Positions 16,490 to 22,626 of a DNA stretch of 32,128 nt are shown here, in pieces. A program made the position numbers and the translations under genes. Source of the stretch: JBASNZ01 sp049657775 (GTDB taxonomy: Bacteria > Actinomycetota > Coriobacteriia > Anaerosomatales > Anaerosomataceae). How positions within the stretch are numbered: the stretch's first letter is position 1; the number at the start of each line of letters is the position of its first letter. The notes beneath the pieces were generated by a model, which was not told the origin of the DNA, did not search any database, and saw nothing but the letters and a program-made list of their open reading frames with translations. Location: positions 1-32,128 of the forward strand of contig JBASNZ010000016.1 of assembly GCA_049657775.1 (NCBI GenBank), in the 5' to 3' direction.

Positions 16490-18193
16490 CTACTGCGCGA
16501 AACGCCGGGCCTTGGCAAACTCCCACTCGAGCGTGTTGGAGAGCACTCCGGTGCCGCCGACCATCGTGAACGCGCCGATCCGGTCGGTTTCGTGCATGAT
16601 CCACTCTCTGGTGCGACCGGCGAGGAATGATCGACCGCAGAGCATGAGGGGCTGCCCGTTGTTGGCGGCAAGCACGCCTGCGGTGAGTGCGTCCGGGAAG
16701 TCGTTGGCGGTCGCGACCGTTGGCGCGATCGCCCCCGCGGGCCAGAAGTATTCGAGCGTCTTGACGTTGGTCGCGTAGCGGTCGGAACCCCAGAGCCAGG
16801 TGGCCGGAACGCGCGAACGAAGTGCCGCGACGGTCCCCTCGCTCACCACGGCCGGACCACCGATAACCACGGCGCCCGTGATCGCGTCGGAGTGTGCTGC
16901 AAGGTAGGCGCCTACCTCGGGGGAGAGTCCGGCTTGTTTGGTCAGCAGGATCGGCCGTCCGAGCATCCCCGAGAAGGCCGAAGCGGATACAGCGTCCGCG
17001 TACGCCTCACTGGACACGATGGTCACGGCCCCCGATGACGTCCCGATCTCTTCCGCGATGAGCACGGCGGTGTCGTAGCGGTCCGCGCCGGCGATCCGGC
17101 GCACTGCGGACTCGGGTAGACCCGCGGCTGCAGCTGCTTCGGAGGCGACCGATGAGGCCACGGCGGACTCGCCGCCGAGCACAACGACGGTATCGGGACG
17201 CAGCGTGGCGAGCGCCGATGCCGCAGGCGCGGCAAGCCCCGCCTGCGGGGTGAGCAGCACCGGGGCGTCGAGGGCGGTGGAGAGCGGAGCGGCCGCGAGA
17301 GCGTCGGCCCAGTTCTCGCCCGACGCGAGCACCACCGTGTCCGCACCCGTGGACCACGTGGTGAGCGCCGCGTTCGCGGAGGTTCGGTAGCGGTCGGAAC
17401 CCTCGATGCGTGGTTCGCGGGCGGCGAAGGGTTCGGATGCGACGAAGCGGTCGACGCCGTTGGCGATGCCGATAGCGACCTTGGTCCTGAAGGCGGGGGA
17501 GAGCAGCTTGGCGCGCTCGGTGGGGTTTGAAAGGAATGCGACCTCCACAAGCGCCGCCGGCATGTTCGACCAGCGAATGACGTAGTAGCCGACGTCGTCG
17601 ACCCTGCGAGATGTCGTTCCCGCGGAGCGCACGACCTCCTCCTGAACGTACGTGGCCAGGCGCCGCGAGAGTGCCGTGTCGGTAACGTCGGACCAGCTGT
17701 TGTAGAACGTCTCGGTCCCTGACGCGGTCCCACCGGCGTTGTTGTGGATGGACAGGAAGATGTCGGCACCGAACCCGTTGGCCAGGTCACATCGGCGCTG
17801 CAGGTCGTCGTAGGCGATCGCGCTACCGTCTCCATAGCTGTACACGCCGGTCTTACCATCGGCGTACAGGTAGTACTGGTCCTGGGCATCGGAGTAGTGC
17901 CAGGTAGGGATGTCCCACGTGCAGACGGTGGCATCCCCGTACCGGCTCTGCTTCACGGTGTGCCCGCGCGCCTCCAAGATCTTGCGCGCCTCGGTCACGA
18001 CGAGCATGTTGACGTACTGCTCCTCGACGCCGGCGTAGGTCGCTCCGGGATAGCGCCCACCGTGCCCGGGGTCGAGAAAGACGCGCGCGGCAAATGCGGG
18101 CGTCGGTCCGAGGAGGGACGCGGCGATGATCGAGAGGACCGTCGCTGCGACTGCGCGACGGGTCATTGCTGCGATGCTGGGCGGCGACTTCAT
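16490..18193 (-). CDS. Secreted N-acetylmuramoyl-L-alanine amidase with three CW_binding_2 repeats
   Basis: The product is 567 residues. A signal peptide (1-35, ending PTPAFA) leads to an Amidase_3 domain (~37-252), which cuts the amide between MurNAc and the stem peptide. Zinc ligands are visible as H44 (DPGHGG), E58 and H150 (SIHNNA), with the catalytic E217 in ALVEVAFLSN. Between the first half and DLQRRCDLANG lies an unusual Tyr/Asp/Gly-rich insertion (~90-128). Three cell-wall-binding type 2 repeats follow (~262-358, 363-460, 463-567), each starting with a GSDRY/GADRY-type motif and containing ALAAAPL/VSASAF/LTAGVL helices. These bind anionic wall polymers. AAAGGAG lies seven bases before ATG 18193. 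Likely roles are wall remodelling or daughter-cell separation. Confidence 0.95.
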   Translation of the reverse strand: MKSPPSIAAMTRRAVAATVLSIIAASLLGPTPAFAARVFLDPGHGGRYPGATYAGVEEQYVNMLVVTEARKILEARGHTVKQSRYGDATVCTWDIPTWHYSDAQDQYYLYADGKTGVYSYGDGSAIAYDDLQRRCDLANGFGADIFLSIHNNAGGTASGTETFYNSWSDVTDTALSRRLATYVQEEVVRSAGTTSRRVDDVGYYVIRWSNMPAALVEVAFLSNPTERAKLLSPAFRTKVAIGIANGVDRFVASEPFAAREPRIEGSDRYRTSANAALTTWSTGADTVVLASGENWADALAAAPLSTALDAPVLLTPQAGLAAPAASALATLRPDTVVVLGGESAVASSVASEAAAAAGLPESAVRRIAGADRYDTAVLIAEEIGTSSGAVTIVSSEAYADAVSASAFSGMLGRPILLTKQAGLSPEVGAYLAAHSDAITGAVVIGGPAVVSEGTVAALRSRVPATWLWGSDRYATNVKTLEYFWPAGAIAPTVATANDFPDALTAGVLAANNGQPLMLCGRSFLAGRTREWIMHETDRIGAFTMVGGTGVLSNTLEWEFAKARRFAQ

Positions 18194-18265
18194 CTATGAG
18201 CTCCTTTGGGGAGCGGCTACCGCACCATTCAACCACAACTCGGCCGCTTTCTCACGTGCAGGCTG

Positions 18266-18294
18266 TTTCATCTGGGAGGCAAACGCCCTAGAAT
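18266..18294 (+). promoter_or_regulatory. Promoter of the guaB3-guaA operon
   Basis: TTTCAT (18266-18271), a 17-base spacer and TAGAAT (18289-18294) closely match the groES promoter (TTGCAT-17-TAGAAT). Initiation would be near 18301, leaving a leader of about 145 nt before guaB3. The -35 is weak against the general consensus. Confidence 0.5.
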
Positions 18295-18307
18295 ACATAC
18301 ACCGAGG

Positions 18308-18336
18308 GCGCCGACGGGAACGTTCCGCTATGGCGC
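18308..18336 (+). other. First hairpin of the guaB3 leader
   Basis: GCGCC (18308-18312) pairs with GGCGC (18332-18336), enclosing the perfect palindrome GGAACGTTCC (18317-18326). It precedes the terminator-like hairpin and could form part of a regulatory leader. The palindrome could also be a DNA operator. Confidence 0.4.
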
Positions 18337-18422
18337 TAGTGGACCAGATCGGCGTCCTGTTGACTCTCGGGCGCGCAGGTCTGGTCCTTTTGGCATACCG
18401 GGTAAAGAGCCCCGCGGGTTGA
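18330..18422 (+). CDS. Possible 30-residue leader peptide of guaB3
   Basis: ATG 18330 opens a 30-codon frame that ends at TGA 18420-18422, 22 bp before guaB3. The predicted peptide is hydrophobic in the middle (VLLTLGRAGLVLLAYRV). The attenuator-like hairpin at 18341-18387 lies inside it, the usual geometry for translation-dependent attenuation, but there is no clear run of regulatory codons. Only a weak GGGAA lies upstream as a ribosome-binding site, so translation is uncertain. Confidence 0.25.
   Translation: MALVDQIGVLLTLGRAGLVLLAYRVKSPAG
18341..18391 (+). promoter_or_regulatory. Attenuator-like hairpin in the guaB3 leader
   Basis: GGACCAGA (18341-18348) and TCTGGTCC (18380-18387) are perfectly complementary and are followed directly by TTTT (18388-18391). 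An inner CCTG/CAGG (18356-18359 with 18376-18379) stacks on the stem after a 7-base bulge on the left. This is terminator-like and sits inside the leader, 54 bp before the guaB3 start. The left arm can alternatively pair GGAC (18341-18344) with GTCC (18354-18357), which would disrupt the terminator. Premature termination control of GMP synthesis is the inference. Confidence 0.5.
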
Positions 18423-18444
18423 GGTATAGGGAGGCAGCACAAGT

Positions 18445-19617
18445 ATGGAGATCGAGATCGGACGAGGTAAGACGGCACGGCGCGCGTACGGATTTGACGA
18501 CATCGCGATCGTTCCCTCGCGCAGGACGCGCGACCCGCGGGACGTGGATATCCACTGGGAGTTCGCATACAAGGGACGCACGTACAACTTCCCGCTCCCG
18601 GTTCTCGCCTCGGCCATGGACGGCGTCGTGGACCCCTCCTTCGCCGTGACGATGGGCAAGCTCGGCGGTCTAGCGGTGCTCAACCTCGAGGGCATCCAGA
18701 CCAGGTACGACGATCCCGCACCTCAGCTTGACGCGATCGCCAGCTTCAACAAAGAAGAGGCGACCGCCAAGATGCAAGAGATCTACAAGGCTCCCGTACA
18801 GGCGGAACTCATCACACGGCGCGTGAAAGAGATCAAGGACGGCGGCGTTCTGGCCGCGGCGTCACTCACTCCCCAGAACGTGGAGAGCTACATCGACGCC
18901 GCCATGGCTGGTGGACTCGACATCCTCGTCATCCAGGGCACGGTCGTCTCGGCCGAGCACGTCTCGAGCTACGACAAGCCGCTCGACCTCAACGCCTTCG
19001 TGCGTGACCTGCCGATCCCCACCATCATCGGTGGCTGCTGCAGCTACCAGGGCGCCCTGCACCTGATGCGCGCAGGCGCCGTCGGCGTGCTTGTGGGTGT
19101 CGGTCCCGGCCACGCGTGCACCTCGCGTCGCGTGCTTGGTATCGGCGTTCCGCAGGCCACGGCCATCGCGGACGCGGCGGCGGCCCGCCTGCGCCATGTC
19201 GACGAGACCGGTACGTACTGCCACGTGATCGCTGACGGCGGCATGCGCACCGGTGGCGACCTGGCCAAAGCTATCGCGTGCGGCGCGGACAGCGTGATGA
19301 TCGGATCGCCCCTCGCCTCGGCGTCCGAGGCGCCCGGCCGCGGCTTCCACTGGGGCATGGCGACCTTCCACCCCGACCTTCCCCGCGGTACCCGCGTGCA
19401 GGCCGGCATCCGTGGCACCCTCGAGGAGATCCTCGTGGGCCCGGCGCACCAGAATGACGGTACGCTCAACCTGCTCGGCGGCGTTCGCACCTCGATGGCC
19501 ACATGTGGTTACGAGAACCTCAAGACCTTCCAGAAGGCCGAGGTCATGGTCGCTCCGGCGCTGCAGACCGAGGGCAAGACCCTCCAGCAGTCGCAGGGCG
19601 TGGGGATGGGCCGCTAG
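18445..19617 (+). CDS. guaB3: GuaB3-family IMP dehydrogenase-like protein
   Basis: The product is 390 residues with an IMP dehydrogenase barrel but without the CBS pair that canonical GuaB carries. This fits the GuaB3 family of actinobacteria and cyanobacteria. The catalytic-loop cysteine is C225 in GPGHACTSR (220-228), equivalent to the GPGSICTTR loop of GuaB. The phosphate-binding DGGMRTGGD (264-272) and MIGSPLASASEAPG are present, so the IMP site and nucleophile look intact. IMP to XMP oxidation, or a related reaction, is therefore likely. The RBS GGGAGG is at 18429-18434. guaA follows without any gap, which supports a role in GMP synthesis. No canonical guaB is visible, but only 32 kb can be seen. 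Confidence 0.92.
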   Translation: MEIEIGRGKTARRAYGFDDIAIVPSRRTRDPRDVDIHWEFAYKGRTYNFPLPVLASAMDGVVDPSFAVTMGKLGGLAVLNLEGIQTRYDDPAPQLDAIASFNKEEATAKMQEIYKAPVQAELITRRVKEIKDGGVLAAASLTPQNVESYIDAAMAGGLDILVIQGTVVSAEHVSSYDKPLDLNAFVRDLPIPTIIGGCCSYQGALHLMRAGAVGVLVGVGPGHACTSRRVLGIGVPQATAIADAAAARLRHVDETGTYCHVIADGGMRTGGDLAKAIACGADSVMIGSPLASASEAPGRGFHWGMATFHPDLPRGTRVQAGIRGTLEEILVGPAHQNDGTLNLLGGVRTSMATCGYENLKTFQKAEVMVAPALQTEGKTLQQSQGVGMGR

Positions 19618-21168
19618 GTGGCGGACTACCACGATCAGCAGCCCACCGTCTTCGTTCTCGACTTCGGTGCGCAGTATGCGCAGCTGATCGCGCGTCGCGT
19701 GCGTGAGGCGCGCGTGTACTCGGAGATCGTGCCGTACTCCATCTCCGCCGAGGAAGTCGCGCGTCGCGCTCCGGCCGCCATCATCTTGTCGGGTGGACCG
19801 GCGAGCGTGTACGCCGAGGGCGCTCCGCACATGGATCCGGCGGTGCTCGAGCTTGGCATCCCGGTTCTCGGTTTCTGCTACGGCATCCAGGAGATGGCGC
19901 TTCATTTGGGTGGCCGGATCCCCAAGACCGATGTCGGCGAGTACGGCTTTGCCGAGCTGCACGTGACGGCCGCCGACAGCGTGCTGCTGGAAGGCGTGCC
20001 CGAGACGTCGCAGTGCTGGATGAGCCACCGGGACAGCGTGGGCACGGCTCCTGCGGGCTTCTCGGTCACCGCGCGCACGGCTACGACGGCGATCGCCGCG
20101 ATGGAGGACCCCTCCCGCAACTTGTTCGCCACCCAGTTCCATCCCGAGGTGGTGCATACCGAGTTCGGTCAGCACATCATCCGCACGTTCCTGCACGACA
20201 TCGCAGGTATCCCGCCGGTGTGGACGATGGTGAACATCATCGACGAGACGGTCGAGCGCGTGCGCGAGCAGGTCGGCGCCGATCGGGTGATCTGCGGGCT
20301 GTCCGGTGGCGTCGACTCAAGCGTGGTGGCGGCGCTACTGCATCGCGCCATCGGTGACCAGCTGACCTGCGTGTTCGTGGACCACGGCATGATGCGCCTT
20401 GACGAGGCCGAGCAGGTGGTTCGCACGTTCCGCGACCAGTTCCACATCGACCTCATCCACGTTGATGCGAAGGAGCGCTACCTGTCCCTCCTGGCGGGCG
20501 TGACCGACCCCGAGCGCAAGCGCCATATCATCGGCGAGGAGTTCTGGCAGGTCTTCTTCGAGGAGGCCACCAGGCTCGAAGGGGTGAAGTGGCTGGCCCA
20601 GGGTACGCTCTATCCCGACGTGATCGAGAGCGGCAACAAGACCGCCGCCAAGATCAAGAGCCACCACAACCTGATCCCGTTCCCCGCGGGCGTGCACTTC
20701 GACTTGATCGAGCCGCTCAAGGCGCTGTTCAAGGACGAAGTCCGCGCGGTCGGCTCCGAGCTTGGACTGCCGGACGAGATCGTCCATCGCCAGCCGTTCC
20801 CGGGGCCGGGCCTCGCAGTGCGGATCATCGGCGATATCACCCACGAAAAGCTCGAGACGCTCAGGAGCGCGGATGCCATCATCCGCGAGGAGATCGGCGC
20901 CTGGGACTCGGAGCGCAGCGTGTGGCAGTACTTCGGGGTGCTTCCGGACATTCGCAGCGTGGGCGTCATGGGTGACGAGCGAACCTACGGGCACCCGATC
21001 ATCATCCGCGCGGTCTCCTCGGCCGATGCCATGACCGCCGACTGGGCCAGGCTACCCCACGACCTGCTCGCCAAGATGAGCAACCGTATCATCAACGAGG
21101 TCGAAGGCATCAACAGGGTGGCGTACGACATTACGAGCAAGCCCCCCGGCACGATCGAGTGGGAATAG
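19618..21168 (+). CDS. guaA: GMP synthase (glutamine-hydrolysing)
   Basis: At 516 residues this is the usual single-chain GuaA, which converts XMP to GMP using ATP and glutamine. The N-terminal class I glutamine amidotransferase (~10-195) has the nucleophile C87 in GFCYGIQEM and the HPEV histidine and glutamate near residue 180. The ATP-pyrophosphatase domain has the PP-loop SGGVDSS at 229-235. The C-terminal dimerisation domain ends with the standard PPGTIEWE. The GTG start at 19618 directly follows the guaB3 stop. A purine-rich stretch (GGGGATGGG) at the end of guaB3 serves as ribosome-binding site. The two genes form a two-step IMP to XMP to GMP unit. Confidence 0.98.
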   Translation: MADYHDQQPTVFVLDFGAQYAQLIARRVREARVYSEIVPYSISAEEVARRAPAAIILSGGPASVYAEGAPHMDPAVLELGIPVLGFCYGIQEMALHLGGRIPKTDVGEYGFAELHVTAADSVLLEGVPETSQCWMSHRDSVGTAPAGFSVTARTATTAIAAMEDPSRNLFATQFHPEVVHTEFGQHIIRTFLHDIAGIPPVWTMVNIIDETVERVREQVGADRVICGLSGGVDSSVVAALLHRAIGDQLTCVFVDHGMMRLDEAEQVVRTFRDQFHIDLIHVDAKERYLSLLAGVTDPERKRHIIGEEFWQVFFEEATRLEGVKWLAQGTLYPDVIESGNKTAAKIKSHHNLIPFPAGVHFDLIEPLKALFKDEVRAVGSELGLPDEIVHRQPFPGPGLAVRIIGDITHEKLETLRSADAIIREEIGAWDSERSVWQYFGVLPDIRSVGVMGDERTYGHPIIIRAVSSADAMTADWARLPHDLLAKMSNRIINEVEGINRVAYDITSKPPGTIEWE

Positions 21169-21189
21169 TAGGCACAAGGGACCAACGAG

Positions 21190-21208
21190 GCGCCGGGCGG
21201 ACCGGCGC
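21190..21208 (+). terminator. Weak hairpin after guaA
   Basis: GCGCCGG (21190-21196), five bases, and CCGGCGC (21202-21208) form a 7-bp perfect stem followed by only TT. It may partially terminate the gua transcript in the 76-bp gap before the chorismate mutase gene. The short T-tract makes full termination doubtful. Confidence 0.45.
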
Positions 21209-21244
21209 TTCGCGCACTGATGGCCGTTGCACAAGGAGATCACG

Positions 21245-21523
21245 ATGACCGAGGACAACCAGGCTCAGGAGCAGATCGCCGGACACCGGGCCCGCATCGA
21301 TGAGATCGACTGCCAGCTGGTGCAGCTTCTCAACGAGCGCGCAGCCGAGTCGCTTGCCATCCGCGGCCTCAAGCCGCAGGTGCACTGGGGTCTGTACGAT
21401 CCAAAGCGCGAAGAGGAGATCTTTGCCAATCTGGCTCGCTGCAACAAAGGCCCGCTCTACGCCGAGAATCTCAAGGAGATCTACGAGGCGATCCTCCACG
21501 TGATGAAGGAGTTGAGGAGCTGA
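21245..21523 (+). CDS. Chorismate mutase, AroQ type
   Basis: The product is 92 residues of the all-helical AroQ fold, converting chorismate to prephenate for Phe and Tyr synthesis. The first helix reads HRARIDEIDCQLVQLLNERA, matching the family pattern R-x2-ID-x-ID-x2-L-x2-LL-x-ER. It is followed by LAIRGLK, YDPKREEEIFANL and IYEAILHVMKELRS. ATG 21245 is chosen because AAGGAG (21233-21238) lies six bases upstream; the in-frame TTG at 21227 lies before that RBS. The stop overlaps the DAHP synthase start (TGATG). In Bacillus and relatives this mutase domain is fused to DAHP synthase as a feedback-sensing module. Here the two are separate but coupled genes, so a regulatory complex is plausible. 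Confidence 0.92.
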   Translation: MTEDNQAQEQIAGHRARIDEIDCQLVQLLNERAAESLAIRGLKPQVHWGLYDPKREEEIFANLARCNKGPLYAENLKEIYEAILHVMKELRS

Positions 21524-22317
21524 TGGCCGCGGGTGACGCCGCGATCGGAGCGGTCGAGCGCGACGGCGCCGTCACGATCATCGCGGGTCCGTGCTCCGTT
21601 GAGAGCCGCGAGCAGATGCACGAGGTCGCGGCCACGCTCAAGGAGCTGGGCATCCGCGTGATGCGCGGGGGAGCGTACAAGCCGCGGACGTCTCCGTTCT
21701 CGTTCCAGGGACTTGAGGAGAAGGGTCTTGAGCTGTTGCGCGACGCCGCCGATGCCTACGGGCTGCTCGTGGTGACCGAGGTGACCGACTCGGCGCATGC
21801 CGAGAAGATCGCCGAGTACGCCGACATCCTGCAGATCGGTACGAGGAACATGGCCAACTTCAGCCTGCTCAAGAAGATCGGTGAGGTCACGGCCGCATCA
21901 CACAAGCCGGTCGTGTTCAAGCGGGGCATGGCGGCCACGATCGAGGAGTGGCTGCAAGCGAGCAACTACATCACGATGTCCGGCAACGAGAACGTGATCC
22001 TGTGCGAGCGCGGTATCCGCACGTTCGAGGACGCCTATCGCTTCACGCTCGACATCACCGCGGTTCCCGTGGTGAAGAGCCTCTCATTGCTGCCCATCAT
22101 CGTGGACGTGTCGCATCCGGCCGGCCGTGCGGATCTGGTGCCCGCTCTCGCGCGCGCCGCTGTGGCGGTGGGAGCCGACGGTATCATGGTCGAGGTACAT
22201 CCCGATCCCCGCGAGGCGCTCTGCGATGGTCCGCAGTCGTTGGACCTGCCAGGCTTAAGAAACCTTGTTAGCGAGCTCTCGTCCGTGGCACAATCAATAG
22301 GGCGAACACTCGGCTAG
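21523..22317 (+). CDS. aroF: 3-deoxy-7-phosphoheptulonate synthase (DAHP synthase, class I-beta)
   Basis: The product is 264 residues catalysing the first shikimate-pathway step, from PEP and erythrose-4-phosphate. The KDOPS-like core is complete: IIAGPCSVES (19-28), RGGAYKPRTSPFSFQG, VFKRGM, LPIIVDVSHPAGR and MVEVHPDPREALCDGPQSL. The cysteine, histidine, glutamate and aspartate expected to bind the metal are all present. There is no N-terminal regulatory extension of the Thermotoga ferredoxin-like type, so feedback control, if any, must come from a partner. The coupled chorismate mutase immediately upstream is the obvious candidate. Starts at ATG 21523 (TGATG overlap), with GAGGAG just before it. 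Confidence 0.97.
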   Translation: MAAGDAAIGAVERDGAVTIIAGPCSVESREQMHEVAATLKELGIRVMRGGAYKPRTSPFSFQGLEEKGLELLRDAADAYGLLVVTEVTDSAHAEKIAEYADILQIGTRNMANFSLLKKIGEVTAASHKPVVFKRGMAATIEEWLQASNYITMSGNENVILCERGIRTFEDAYRFTLDITAVPVVKSLSLLPIIVDVSHPAGRADLVPALARAAVAVGADGIMVEVHPDPREALCDGPQSLDLPGLRNLVSELSSVAQSIGRTLG

Positions 22318-22370
22318 AGATTTGCTGCAACCTATCGCCAGCACTGTCAGGACCTGTGAGGTGATCGGGC

Positions 22371-22577
22371 GTGGCCGAGCCGAATCTGCATCGCATCTGC
22401 TCGCACTGCGGCGCGGTAGGCGAACCCCGCCTTGGGTTCTGCGACGAGTGTGGCGGGCCGGTGTGCGCCAAGTGCGGGAACAACCAGCTGGCTCGCGGCC
22501 AACACAGGGTCCTTCACGACATGTGTCTCAAGCATGGCGAGGGCTCCAGTTTCACCATGATCAAGTTTGTGAAGTAG
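22371..22577 (+). CDS. Small cysteine-rich zinc-binding protein (68 aa)
   Basis: Function unknown. The GTG at 22371 has GAGGTGAT (22358-22365) upstream. The 68 residues contain C10-x2-C13, C24-x2-C27, C32-x2-C35, then H45, H49, C52 and H55. That gives enough ligands for two zinc ions in a zinc-ribbon or RING/B-box-like cross-brace arrangement. Segments such as CSHCG and CDECGGPVCAKCG leave little doubt about metal binding. There is no catalytic motif and the protein is too small for a DNA-binding domain plus effector. It sits 53 bp after aroF and 49 bp before pcrA. Compact proteins of this type may mediate protein or nucleic-acid contacts, but this is only inference. Confidence 0.8.
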   Translation: MAEPNLHRICSHCGAVGEPRLGFCDECGGPVCAKCGNNQLARGQHRVLHDMCLKHGEGSSFTMIKFVK

Positions 22578-22611
22578 GTCTTCTCACCTACCCTCCGGTG
22601 ACCCCGTACGA

Positions 22612-22617
22612 TAGACT
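22612..22617 (+). promoter_or_regulatory. -10 element for a near-leaderless pcrA transcript
   Basis: TAGACT (22612-22617) overlaps TACGAT (22607-22612), both TAnnnT-type -10 hexamers. They lie only 9-14 bases before the pcrA ATG, and no Shine-Dalgarno is visible in between (GGTCACCCT). Such spacing is typical of leaderless actinobacterial mRNAs. No good -35 is seen. Confidence 0.4.
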
Positions 22618-22626
22618 GGTCACCCT

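Noticed and set aside
18295..18444. Purine, PRPP or ZTP riboswitch in the guaB3 leader
   Set aside because: None of the conserved core sequences of these classes is recognisable, so the leader is reported only as an unassigned structured region.
18862..20196. 444-codon antisense frame across guaB3 and guaA
   Set aside because: It shadows two confident genes and has no recognisable domain or initiation signal.
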